A DNA stretch of 64,000 bases from Actinomycetospora corticicola (GTDB lineage Bacteria; Actinomycetota; Actinomycetes; Mycobacteriales; Pseudonocardiaceae): contig NZ_JACCBN010000001.1 of assembly GCF_013409505.1 (NCBI RefSeq), positions 620,001 to 684,000 of the forward strand. The letters run 5' to 3'. How positions within the stretch are numbered: the stretch's first letter is position 1; each line of letters opens with the position of its first letter. Position numbers and translations under genes: made by a program. Positions 33,206 to 41,498 of the stretch are shown in pieces. The notes under the pieces were generated by a model, which was not told where the DNA came from, searched no databases, and saw only the letters and a program-made list of their open reading frames with translations.

Positions 33206-34339
33206 CTAGCCCTGGGTTGACGGGATGCGCACGTCGTGGATCGAACTGAACAGCGGGTCGCTCTCGGTGGTGCTGTAGGAGCAGTCCGGTGTCGTCGGGT
33301 TGATCCCCCTGGCCGTGTACGACCAGTAGAGCAATCCGGCCACCTCCGGCACCTTCAGGTAGGCCGCGATCTTGTCCCGAGCGACCGCGGCCCTTCCGTC
33401 CACGCTGAGGCACGTGCCGCCGCTCGCGGCCCGAGCCTGGTCACCGCCCGCGTCGAGACCCCACTCCCCGACGAGGATCGGCTTGCCCACGTCCTTCGCG
33501 ACGTCGAGCACGTCGTCGAGGTGGGGCGACACGTCGGAGACCGAGTCGTACTCGTGCATGCTCACGACGTCGATCGCGGGACTGGACATCAGCCGGAGGA
33601 AGCCGTCGGCGCCGCCGAGCCCGTCGGGCAACGAGGTGCCCGCGCTGAGCAGGTGGTTCGGATCGAGCTGGTGCACCAGCCCGCCGGCGTCGTCGAAGAA
33701 GGCCCGCAGGACGTCGATGTTCCTGGTCCCGGGCTCGTTGACGAGCTCCCACATGCCGATCGTGACGCTGTCGCGGTACCGCGGGACGATCGTGCGGACC
33801 CAGTCGAGGTAGGCGCCGCGATAGCCGCCCGCGTAGAAGGCCTCGTCCTTCTTGGTGTCCCCGCAGTTCGCGTGGTCGTCGGTCAGGGCGACGACGAGTC
33901 GGACATCGTGCGCCGCCGCCGCGGCGACCAGGGCGTCCGTGTCCGCCGTCGAGGTCCCGGGCAGCATGAACACCCGGACCACGCTGAGCGGCTGCAGACC
34001 GGCGAAGAACGCGTCGCGGGCCTCCGGCGTCAGCTTCTCGTCGGGGTCCCCGCAGCCCAGCATCACGTAGGAATTGAAGCCCGTGAAACGGTAGGGCTTG
34101 CCCTCGAGGACGAGTTGCGTCCCGTTCCTGCCGATGAACGACGGCGGAGCCGGCGGCCGCGCCGCCGAGGCGTTCATGGCCTGCGGGCGTTCGTCCCGCA
34201 TCCCGTTCGTGGTCGTCGCCACGACGACCCCGGCGATCACGAGAAGTGCGGCGACGACGCCGCCGAGAATGATCCGCGGACGGCGACGACTTGCCTGCGA
34301 GGACGACGCGCCACGCTCCGCGACTTCGTCATCACTCAT
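33206..34339 (-). CDS. Membrane-anchored GH5-like (cellulase/mannanase-type) glycoside hydrolase
   Basis: 377 residues. A cytoplasmic N-terminus, one signal-anchor helix (IILGGVVAALLVIAGVVVAT) and a TIM-barrel enzyme follow. The acid/base Glu is in MWELVNEPGTR and the nucleophile Glu in PILVGEWGLD. Also YRFTGFNSYVMLG at the barrel start. The ATG at 34339 has AGGAGG upstream (12 nt away). Lying within an EPS locus and facing outward, it may trim or release the polymer, as many EPS loci carry a matching hydrolase. Substrate not determined. Confidence 0.82.
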   Translation of the reverse strand: MSDDEVAERGASSSQASRRRPRIILGGVVAALLVIAGVVVATTTNGMRDERPQAMNASAARPPAPPSFIGRNGTQLVLEGKPYRFTGFNSYVMLGCGDPDEKLTPEARDAFFAGLQPLSVVRVFMLPGTSTADTDALVAAAAAHDVRLVVALTDDHANCGDTKKDEAFYAGGYRGAYLDWVRTIVPRYRDSVTIGMWELVNEPGTRNIDVLRAFFDDAGGLVHQLDPNHLLSAGTSLPDGLGGADGFLRLMSSPAIDVVSMHEYDSVSDVSPHLDDVLDVAKDVGKPILVGEWGLDAGGDQARAASGGTCLSVDGRAAVARDKIAAYLKVPEVAGLLYWSYTARGINPTTPDCSYSTTESDPLFSSIHDVRIPSTQG

Positions 34340-34497
34340 GGCAGCCGATGCCCTCCTTTCGATCATCCGGCGCCCACCTGGGCCACGTCCACAATTCACG
34401 ATCACCGGGCATGGCGCCAGAGTCAATCAGCGGAGGTCTCGTCGGCGTGTGGTCGAGCTGCTAACGTTCGACGCCACTTCGGGTGGGGGGTGCTTCG

Positions 34498-35421
34498 GTG
34501 GAGGAGTTGTCCGGAGATCTCGCGACGGCGATCCACGAGAAGCGTCGGTGGAACTACGAGCTCGTCGTGGTCACGTATCACAGCCGCCCACTGGTCGAGT
34601 CGATGTTCGAGCGTCTCCCGGTGGATCTTCCCATCGTGATCGTCGACAACGCTCAGGGTGCGGACGGAATGGGCGAGCTGATCGAGAACCGCCCGTCGGC
34701 GCGCTATCTGACCGGACCGGGTCGCGGCTACCCGAGCGGCGCCAACCTCGGTGTCCTGTCCTCGACCTACGACTACGTCGTCCTCGTGGACCCCGACACC
34801 TCACCGGCGATCGACCAGATCGACAGCCTCGTCCGGGACCTCGAGCAGGACCCGGGGCTCGCGGCGGTCGAGGTGATGACGGTCGAACCGGACGGTCGCG
34901 CGGAGCTGAGCGGCGGGTGGGAGCCGACTCCGTTGCGGGCGTTCGTGCACGCCGCCGGCCTGCACAAACTGTTTCCGACCGCCGGCCTGTACGCCCGGCC
35001 GGTCCCCGGGCAGCCGCTGCAACCGGAGTGGATGTCCGGCTCCTGCACCGCCGTGCCCGTGCGTATCTTCCGGGAGCTCGGTGGGTTCGACGAGAGCTAC
35101 TTCGTCTACAGCGACGACGTGGAGTTCGGGCGCCGCGTCCGGGAGGCCGGGCTTCGTCTGCGACTCCGGACCGACATCTGCATGCAGCACCTGGGCACCG
35201 GCTCCGGGGAGGGCCGACCGAGGATGCTGCGATACCGGGGTGCGTCGATGACGCGCTATCTCCTCCGGTACAACACGACGTCCCGGACGAATGCCATGCG
35301 CGTCTTCCTGTCGGTCGGTCTGGCCGCGCGCATCCCGCTGTGTCTGCTGCGGAACCGGCGAGCTCAGGTTCTTGAGCACGTCGCCTATCTCCGTGGTCTC
35401 TGGTTCGGCCCGCCGACCTGA
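34498..35421 (+). CDS. Family 2 glycosyltransferase, rhamnosyltransferase-like
   Basis: 307 residues. The GT-A fold is seen in YELVVVTYHSRPLVESM, IVIVDNAQG, the metal-binding VLVDPDTSP and WMSGSCTAVPVRIFRELGGF followed by YFVYSDDVEFGRRVREAG. This matches GT2 enzymes of the rhamnosyl/galactofuranosyl type. The GTG at 34498 lies 7 nt after GGTGGGGGG. It would add a sugar to the lipid-linked EPS intermediate in the cytoplasm. It is divergent from the GH5-like gene, and a minisatellite starts at its stop codon. Confidence 0.86.
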   Translation: MEELSGDLATAIHEKRRWNYELVVVTYHSRPLVESMFERLPVDLPIVIVDNAQGADGMGELIENRPSARYLTGPGRGYPSGANLGVLSSTYDYVVLVDPDTSPAIDQIDSLVRDLEQDPGLAAVEVMTVEPDGRAELSGGWEPTPLRAFVHAAGLHKLFPTAGLYARPVPGQPLQPEWMSGSCTAVPVRIFRELGGFDESYFVYSDDVEFGRRVREAGLRLRLRTDICMQHLGTGSGEGRPRMLRYRGASMTRYLLRYNTTSRTNAMRVFLSVGLAARIPLCLLRNRRAQVLEHVAYLRGLWFGPPT

Positions 35422-35546
35422 TTCGATCAACGCCCTGAGTCATTCGATCAACACCCGGAGCGATTCGATCAACACCCGGAGCGATTCGATCAGCGCTCGG
35501 AGCGATTCGATCAGCGGTCGAATCGATATGATCATTGCTCCGTTCG
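35421..35546. repeat. Six-unit 21-bp minisatellite after the GT2 stop
   Basis: Units start at 35421, 35442, 35463, 35484, 35505 and 35526. Units 2 and 3 are identical; unit 4 differs at three positions; units 1, 5 and 6 are more diverged. The shared core is ATTCGATCA followed by CCCGGAGCG-like sequence. Each unit holds TCGA/TGATC-type half-palindromes about every two helical turns. It fills the gap before the next glycosyltransferase. Confidence 0.85.
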
Positions 35547-35643
35547 ATCGACGCCGCCGAAGAATCTCTTGCTCGACGCTGCTCCCTGCGTAATGTGCTG
35601 CGTCGCACACCCGATCGAGTGGTCGGAGTTGACCGAGGGGGCA

Positions 35644-37041
35644 ATGCTCGTGGCGGTCCTGTCTACTCTCCGCGACCGGCCGGTGGCGTCGAGCAATCGA
35701 ATCGCCGACACCGCTTTCATCCTCAGTTCGTCGCCGCCGGTGCCTCTCGACAACGGCAAGCGCGTCATGATCAACAGTATTCTGGAACATCTCGTCGATC
35801 GGCTCGGCGAGGACCGGGTGCATTACGCCGTCGTGACCGGCACGTCCGACGCGCTCCCGCCGTTCCCCGGTGTGATCCACCGACTCGAACGGCCCCCGGC
35901 CCTGCGGCAGATCGGCGGTCTCGCGCATTGCGTCCGCGACCGGAGCTACACCATCCAGGAGGCGATGCTCGGCGGGCGCCGTCTCCGGGAACAGGTGGCC
36001 GCCCTGGTCGCGGAGATCCGGCCCTCGCTCGAGGTCTACGACACGCTCCGCATGGCCCAGCACGCCCCGGCACGATCACCGGCCGGCCGACGCGTGCTCT
36101 ACATGGACGATCTCTTCTCGATCCGGTATGCGCGCATGCTCGACGTCGCCCGGCGCGGCGACCTGCACATGGACCCGTTGGGAGGCTTCGCCACCAACGT
36201 GCCGGCGCGACTGCGGCCCCTGGCGCGACGCCCCGGTGTCTACCGCCCGCTGCTGCGGTTCGAGGGCGCCCGCATCAAGGCCCGCGAGGAGGCCATCGTC
36301 AACGACTTCGACGTCAGCCTGTTGGTCAATCCGCGTGAGGTCGACCAGCTCCGAGTGCGGACGGGTGTCGACTCCGTCCACGTCCTGCCGCCGCTCCTGC
36401 CCGAGATGAGGCCGGGCGGGCGCTCGCCGGTGGCCCCGGCCCAGTTCGTCTTCCTCGGGAAGCTGGACATCCCGCACAACGACGACGCGATCTGTCACTT
36501 CCTCCAGAAACTGGGGCCGGTGCTGAGTGCGCTCGAGCCCGCGATCCGCATCCGGGTCATCGGCAAGAACCCGAGTCCGTCGCTCCGGGCGCTCGCGACG
36601 CGCCACCCCGGGCTCGTGCGGCTGGAGGGGTTCGTCGAGGACCTCTCGGACGTTCTCGGCTCGACGACCGCCCTCCTAGCGCCCCTGCGCTTCGGGAGCG
36701 GGCTCAAAATCAAGGTGCTGGAGGCCCTCGCTCGCGGGGTGCCGGTCCTTGCCACCTCGATCGCCGCGGAGGGCCTGCCGGCCTCGGAGGCGTCGGCCAG
36801 TGGGCTGTACGTCGAGGACGATCTCACCGCGTGGCCGGCGTTGATGGCCTCCCTGAGTCCGGAGCGTTCCCACGCGATGGCCGGCCCGGCCCGCGCGTAC
36901 TTCCTCCGTAGCTACGGGCGGGACGTCGTGGCTCGGCGCTACGACGCAATGCTCGGACTCGCGGCGCCCGCGCCGGCACCGGCCTTGCCAGCGCCGCGCT
37001 CGGACATCGAGGACCTGGAGCGACGCCCCCACCCGGTGTGA
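35644..37041 (+). CDS. GT4-family glycosyltransferase
   Basis: 465 residues with a GT-B layout: acceptor-domain start around ADTAFILSSSPPVPLDNGKR, linker QFVFLGKLDIPHNDDAI, and the GT4-type donor site GSGLKIKVLEALARGVPVLA followed by SIAAEGL. The ATG at 35644 follows GAGGGGG; an upstream start would lie in the minisatellite leader. It probably adds a further sugar in the first EPS pathway. The C-terminus has a Pro/Ala-rich tail. Confidence 0.85.
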   Translation: MLVAVLSTLRDRPVASSNRIADTAFILSSSPPVPLDNGKRVMINSILEHLVDRLGEDRVHYAVVTGTSDALPPFPGVIHRLERPPALRQIGGLAHCVRDRSYTIQEAMLGGRRLREQVAALVAEIRPSLEVYDTLRMAQHAPARSPAGRRVLYMDDLFSIRYARMLDVARRGDLHMDPLGGFATNVPARLRPLARRPGVYRPLLRFEGARIKAREEAIVNDFDVSLLVNPREVDQLRVRTGVDSVHVLPPLLPEMRPGGRSPVAPAQFVFLGKLDIPHNDDAICHFLQKLGPVLSALEPAIRIRVIGKNPSPSLRALATRHPGLVRLEGFVEDLSDVLGSTTALLAPLRFGSGLKIKVLEALARGVPVLATSIAAEGLPASEASASGLYVEDDLTAWPALMASLSPERSHAMAGPARAYFLRSYGRDVVARRYDAMLGLAAPAPAPALPAPRSDIEDLERRPHPV

Positions 37042-37144
37042 CTTCGTCGGGGGAGCATCGATGTGGCTTCCGAACAAGGCCCTGTGGCGTCGGCCCGAAA
37101 AGAGCGACCCGCTTCGATTCCTCGGCCGGGCTCTGATCCGCCAC

Positions 37145-37540
37145 TCATCGGCGGCGAGGAGAACGACGCCGAGGAATACCGTCTGCTTCACGAGGCCGCG
37201 GGATCGCCGCTCGCCGCTCGTCGTTGTCCAACAATTCCGGATCTCCGTCCGAACCGTCCGATGTGGTCGAGAGAACTGTCGGCGAACCGATATCCCCGAC
37301 GTTCCAGGACGGTGCCGACGGCTGGGTGCACCGAGGATCCTTGGGGCGGCGAGGAGCGGGTAGCTGCGGCGCCTCGTCGCGGATCTCCTGCAGTGTGCGC
37401 TGGTCGATCGTGCCGTGTCGTCGCATCGACACCCACGGGGCCGCCCCCCACACGACGGCCGCGACCGCCGACAAGCCGAGGATCACCTTCACCGTCGCCC
37501 CCCGGTCCGGTCGTGGAGTCCCACCGTCGGGAGTCTTCAC
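37145..37540 (-). CDS. Small single-pass membrane protein, unknown
   Basis: 131 residues. A hydrophobic helix VKVILGLSAVAAVVWGAAPW near residues 17-36 is followed by a polar, proline- and arginine-rich tail. No family is recognised and no strong ribosome site precedes the GTG at 37540. The coding call rests on codon bias and the clear membrane segment. Confidence 0.4.
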   Translation of the reverse strand: MKTPDGGTPRPDRGATVKVILGLSAVAAVVWGAAPWVSMRRHGTIDQRTLQEIRDEAPQLPAPRRPKDPRCTQPSAPSWNVGDIGSPTVLSTTSDGSDGDPELLDNDERRAAIPRPREADGIPRRRSPRRR

Positions 37541-37585
37541 GAGAAGACACGGTAGAGCGCTGCGTGGCCCGCATCCTTCACAATT

Positions 37586-37617
37586 CCATGACGAATGCGG
37601 GGGCGCATTCGTCATGG
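37586..37617. repeat. Perfect 14-bp hairpin with a 4-nt loop
   Basis: CCATGACGAATGCG (37586-37599) pairs with 37604-37617 around GGGG. It sits 46 nt upstream of the small membrane protein gene and 545 nt after the GT4 stop. There is no T-tract. It could be an operator, a terminator for a leftward or rightward transcript, or a mobile-element end. Confidence 0.6.
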
Positions 37618-38187
37618 GTCACCCGCTGTGTGCACCGTCGCACGGTGTGCGCTCGCCCGCCGTCGATCTGCACGCGGATCGCTAGCGCCCGTTGTCGGGA
37701 GATCCTTCTCGACGACCTGCTACGCGAATGGAGAAACAACTCGCCGCGATCGTTCCACCCGGACGACCGTGAACGGAAATCGCTGACGGCGAGTGTCGGG
37801 CACAGGGACCGGGCGTTTGGCTGCGAGGGATATGGCTGATCCTGCGCTCCGACGACCGGCGGTCTACGGACAGTCGGCTCCGGAGCCGACGGCCCCTCCT
37901 CGGGTCAGCTCGGCCGCCGGCCGCGGCCGGCGCTCAGTCCTCGAACCGTCGGGGGCCGATCCGTCGACCCCGTGCACGGCGGCCAAGTGATCGTTCAGCT
38001 CCGCCGTCGCGGCACGGGTGGGAAGCCGCGCTGCAATCGTCCCCACACCGAAGGTGACCACTTGTCGAGATGCGCTGGGCTGTACGGGTGAACCAGCGGG
38101 AGCGATTCGAGCACTAGGTAACAGAACTTCATGGCGACCGAGACACAGACGTCGCTCAGTGCGCATGTTCGTTCTCGAGGGGGACCC
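37618..38187. other. Intergenic region before the zinc-ribbon/TM2/TraG group
   Basis: 570 bp with no gene I can support. The right end should hold the promoter of the conjugation-like operon; no clear motif is seen. Confidence 0.45.
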
Positions 38188-38286
38188 ATGAACCTGCCAG
38201 TCGTCCAGCCACCGCGGTGCGCCCGTTGCAGCTCGATCCTCGAGCCACCCGGCTTCTACTGCGGCCGCTGTGGCCTCAACCAGTAG
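38188..38286 (+). CDS. 32-residue zinc-ribbon mini-protein
   Basis: The product contains CARCSSILEPPGFYCGRCG, a classic two-knuckle CxxC-CxxC zinc ribbon, and ends with a TAG directly before the next ATG. GAGGGGG lies 5 nt before the start. The TM2 gene that follows is in the same frame, so the pair looks like one zinc-ribbon-TM2 protein split by an amber codon; such fused proteins are common in bacteria. It may be translated alone, by coupling, or by readthrough. Confidence 0.65.
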   Translation: MNLPVVQPPRCARCSSILEPPGFYCGRCGLNQ

Positions 38287-38571
38287 ATGGTTCCACGGGC
38301 CGCGCCTCCGGTCGTCCCTGGCTTCCAGAAGTCGCCGGGCGTCGCGGTCCTGCTGAGCTTCCTCCTGCTCGGAGGGGGCTTCCTCTACCTGAACCGCGTC
38401 GGAGCCGGTGTGGCCCTGCTGGTGTGGGACCTGTTCTTGTTCTTCCTGATCCTGATCCCCTTCATCGGGTGGGTGGCGGCGCCGCTCCTGTGGCTGGTGT
38501 CCTTCGCGATCGTGGCTCCGCTGACCTACTCGGCAGCGAACGACTACAACCGCTCGCTGGGCAACCGATGA
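38287..38571 (+). CDS. TM2-like small membrane protein
   Basis: 94 residues with two or three hydrophobic helices, starting KSPGVAVLLSFLLLGGGFLY, then VALLVWDLFLFFLILIPFIG and LLWLVSFAIVAP. The first helix pair resembles TM2/zinc-ribbon-linked membrane proteins. It starts immediately after the TAG of the zinc-ribbon gene and overlaps the TraG-like gene by 4 bp (ATGA). Function unknown; the operon suggests an accessory membrane component of the coupling protein. Confidence 0.7.
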   Translation: MVPRAAPPVVPGFQKSPGVAVLLSFLLLGGGFLYLNRVGAGVALLVWDLFLFFLILIPFIGWVAAPLLWLVSFAIVAPLTYSAANDYNRSLGNR

Positions 38572-40307
38572 GTACCCCGGCCTGGGGCCCGCGCCCGGGC
38601 GGTCCGCCGGCACCTCCGCAGCAGACCGCCCAGCCTCGCAACGGCTGCCTCCTGGCCTTCATGGCCGTGCTCGGCACCATCGGGTTCCTCATGGTGTTCA
38701 GCCGCGCGTGGCCGATCGGGCTGGTCTTCGTCCTGGTCGGTGGTGGGGTGCTCGCCTGGGCGGCCACGGAGGGGTCGCGGCAGCGGTCGCAGGCCCAGCG
38801 GATCGCGGACACACGGTCCCGCGAGAGTCACGAGTGGTGGCTTAGGCGCCCGGAGAACATGGTCGCCGGGGCACCGGACCCGTTGTCCGCAGCGATGGCG
38901 ATGGTGGCGCCGTCCGGCGGAACGGCCTACCTGGGCATCACGCCCGACCACCGCGAACCCGTGGCCGCCGAGGCGCAGCAGGCCGTCATCGTGCTCGGGC
39001 CGCCGAGGTCGGGGAAGACGTCGGCGCTGATCGTCCCGGCCATCCTGGGCGCGCCCGGCCCGGTCGTCTCCACCTCCACCAAGCTCGACGTCCTGCACGC
39101 GACTGCGACCAACCGGTCGCGGTCGGGCCGCATCTGGGTCTTCGACCCGTCCGGTTCCGAGGCGCTCCCCCCGGGTGCTCTGGAACTGCACTGGACGCCG
39201 GTGACCTCGGCACGCACCTGGGACGGCGCGCGCGAGACCGCCGACGCCATGGTCGGAGCATCGACGGCGGGGAAGGGAGTCGAGAACGCCACGCATTGGA
39301 CGGAGAGCGCGAAGTCGGTCCTCGCGCCGTTGCTGCACGCTGCTGCTCTCTCCGGTCGCACGATCCAAGAGGCTCGCCGCTGGGTCAGTCTCGTCGAGCT
39401 GCAGGAGGCGGGAGCTGTCCTCGAGGCACACGGCGCGGACCATGCTGCCGACGACCTGAGCGCCATCTCCAACACCGAGGAACGGGAACGGAGCTCCATC
39501 CTCGCCACGACCCGGCAGGTCCTCAACGCATACGGTTCCGACACCGTTGCGGCCCGCAGTCGGGTGCAGAACTTCGACGCCGAGGCGTTCGTTCGCTCGA
39601 AGGACACGGTGTACGTGGCGGCGCCGTCGCACCGGCAGCACCTGCTGGCACCCCTCGTCGTCGGGCTGCTGGAGGAGATCCGACGAGCAGCGTACGCCCG
39701 AGCCCGGGGTCAGGGCGCCATGAACGCCGCGCCGGTGTTCTGGGCCCTGGATGAGATCGCCAACATCGCGCCGCTCGAGAAGCTGCCCGGGATCGTCTCG
39801 GAAGCGGGCGGACAAGGCCTGCAGATCATGGCCTGCTTCCAGGATCTCTCGCAGGCACGGGCACGGTGGAAGGAGGCGGCGGACGGCTTCCTGACCTTGT
39901 TCGGCACCAAGGTCGTCTTCCCCGGAATCGCTGATCACCGGACTCTGCAAGCCCTGTCGACCCTCGTCGGCGATTGGGACCGCCCCTACCTCGCGGTCAA
40001 TCGGTCCACGGGAGAGAGCCGGCAGTTCGGACTCCCGCTCGGAGTCTCGATCGGTCACCAGAACGGGATCGCGTACTCCTACGAGACTCGGCGGGAGACC
40101 TTGCTCAGCCCGTCGGAGATCGCCAATATCCCGCTCGGCAACGCGCTCACCGTGCGGGCGACGCGGTGGGGGCTCGTGTCCGCCACACCGTTCTTCGCCG
40201 CCCAGCCCTGGAAGGCCGTGGTCGACGCGGCCCCGCCGTCGATCCAGTACCGCGGCAACGTCGACGTCGTGCCCACGATCGTCGGAACGCGCGCCGCCGA
40301 TGCCTAG
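38568..40307 (+). CDS. VirD4/TraG-type coupling ATPase
   Basis: 579 residues. Two N-terminal membrane helices (about 28-67; CLLAFMAVLGTIGFLMVFSR, GLVFVLVGGGVLAWAA) precede an ATPase with Walker A VLGPPRSGKTSALIVPAILG and the Walker B-like PVFWALDEIANIAPLEKLPG, followed by SEAGGQGLQIMACFQDLSQA, all characteristic of type IV coupling proteins. These bring DNA or protein substrates to a secretion channel. No relaxase or VirB4 gene lies in the window, so this is either a fragment of an integrative element or a stand-alone actinobacterial system. Confidence 0.88.
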   Translation: MSTPAWGPRPGGPPAPPQQTAQPRNGCLLAFMAVLGTIGFLMVFSRAWPIGLVFVLVGGGVLAWAATEGSRQRSQAQRIADTRSRESHEWWLRRPENMVAGAPDPLSAAMAMVAPSGGTAYLGITPDHREPVAAEAQQAVIVLGPPRSGKTSALIVPAILGAPGPVVSTSTKLDVLHATATNRSRSGRIWVFDPSGSEALPPGALELHWTPVTSARTWDGARETADAMVGASTAGKGVENATHWTESAKSVLAPLLHAAALSGRTIQEARRWVSLVELQEAGAVLEAHGADHAADDLSAISNTEERERSSILATTRQVLNAYGSDTVAARSRVQNFDAEAFVRSKDTVYVAAPSHRQHLLAPLVVGLLEEIRRAAYARARGQGAMNAAPVFWALDEIANIAPLEKLPGIVSEAGGQGLQIMACFQDLSQARARWKEAADGFLTLFGTKVVFPGIADHRTLQALSTLVGDWDRPYLAVNRSTGESRQFGLPLGVSIGHQNGIAYSYETRRETLLSPSEIANIPLGNALTVRATRWGLVSATPFFAAQPWKAVVDAAPPSIQYRGNVDVVPTIVGTRAADA

Positions 40308-41301
40308 GTTGTGGGCCAAGGCCGGGCGAGCCGAGGGTGCCCTGAACTGGGCGCAACGGATGTACGCGAAGCATGAGAAGGCCCGAAAGGTGGTGCGTGC
40401 CGTCGTCGGCGTCACCTCGTCGCTCTACGCGCCGAACCCTGCCACGGCGCCGAACCAGCACGACGCGCAGCCGACGCGTGATCAGCAGGCCTACAGCGTC
40501 CCGGCGTCCCCGCAGGCCGTCAGGGCGAGCCAGGGGCCTGAGTTCCGGCAAGCTCCGGGTACAAGAGCCCCCGTCGTGCGGGCGGCGTCGCCCCGGCCCC
40601 CAGCCGGCGAACGGCTCGCCACCGGCGTCGCCGGGGGACTCGGGGTGAAGGGCGCTTCCGAGGAGACACCGCAGGGGAAGAGGAACGAGCAGGACAAACA
40701 GGTGCTGGACGGCCTGGAGGTCGACCGGAGAAGAGCTGAGGAACCCAAGGCGCCCATCCAGTCACCGAAGAACAAGAAAGGCCGGGACGAGGGGCCGGGA
40801 CGCGGCAGGCCTCGCGGTCCCGCTCACGGCCGGGGAGCTCAACGGGGAGCGGGCCCGAGCGACGAACCGAGTGGCAAGGGCAAGGAAGGCCGGGGCGCAA
40901 GGAGGCCGGGGGCGAAGGAGTCGCAGAACAAGGGCCGAGACGCGGGTCGGCGCGAGAACGAGGGCAGACCGGGGCAGCAGCAGCCGAAGCAGAGCGGGAC
41001 CCAGCGGAACTACGCGCAGGGCTCGAACGGCCAGCAGCCGAAGCAGAGCGGGACCCAGCGGAATTACGCGCAGGGCTCGAACGGCCAGCAGCCGAAGCAG
41101 GACGGGACCCAGCGGAACTACGCGCAGGGCTCGAACGGCCAGCAGCCGAAGCAGGACGGGACCCAGCGGAACTACGCGCAGGGCCCGAACGGGCAGCAGC
41201 CGAAGCAGAACGGCACGCGGAAGGACGGCGCATCCGCTGACAACCACGCGGAGGCGCCCAAGCAGCCACCGAAACCGCCGCCTAAGCCGCCGGGAAAGTG
41301 A
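40300..41301 (+). CDS. Repeat-rich disordered protein coupled to TraG
   Basis: 333 residues. A short helical N-terminus (AEGALNWAQRMYAKHEKARK) leads into a long, highly charged region low in hydrophobic residues. Four 18-residue repeats (QQPKQSGTQRNYAQGSNG and variants) precede a Pro/Lys tail. It overlaps the TraG gene by 8 bp, so it is co-translated. It is probably intrinsically disordered; no enzymatic motif is seen. A role as a substrate, chaperone or DNA-binding partner of the coupling protein is conjecture. Confidence 0.72.
   Translation: MPRLWAKAGRAEGALNWAQRMYAKHEKARKVVRAVVGVTSSLYAPNPATAPNQHDAQPTRDQQAYSVPASPQAVRASQGPEFRQAPGTRAPVVRAASPRPPAGERLATGVAGGLGVKGASEETPQGKRNEQDKQVLDGLEVDRRRAEEPKAPIQSPKNKKGRDEGPGRGRPRGPAHGRGAQRGAGPSDEPSGKGKEGRGARRPGAKESQNKGRDAGRRENEGRPGQQQPKQSGTQRNYAQGSNGQQPKQSGTQRNYAQGSNGQQPKQDGTQRNYAQGSNGQQPKQDGTQRNYAQGPNGQQPKQNGTRKDGASADNHAEAPKQPPKPPPKPPGK
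40978..41211 (+). repeat. 54-bp coding tandem repeat, four copies plus a partial fifth
   Basis: Units start at 40978, 41032, 41086 and 41140, with an 18-nt partial copy at 41194. They are nearly identical, with changes such as AGC to GAC in units 3 and 4, which indicates recent expansion by slippage or unequal exchange. Confidence 0.9.
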
Positions 41302-41498
41302 CTCGCGGCTGATGCGAGTGCCGCTGTCCCGATCAGCGTCCGAACGCCGCGACTGTCATCAGCCGTCGCGGCGGCTGGCTGCAGGAGTACGCAGCCGTGC
41401 CCGGAGCGGCCGCAGGGGCAAGTCGTTGCCGTCGTCGCGGTGGGGCACGCCGGGGCGGTCCAGCACGGACCGCCCCGACCTGTCCGATGCGCCCCTGG

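Noticed and set aside
35440-36063. - strand frame with leucine heptads over the minisatellite
   Set aside because: The heptads come from the 21-bp repeat and the rest is antisense to the GT4 gene; no start signal or homology.
37864-38613. - strand 249-residue frame over the zinc-ribbon and TM2 genes
   Set aside because: Antisense to two features with clear motifs and ribosome sites; composition is shadow-like.
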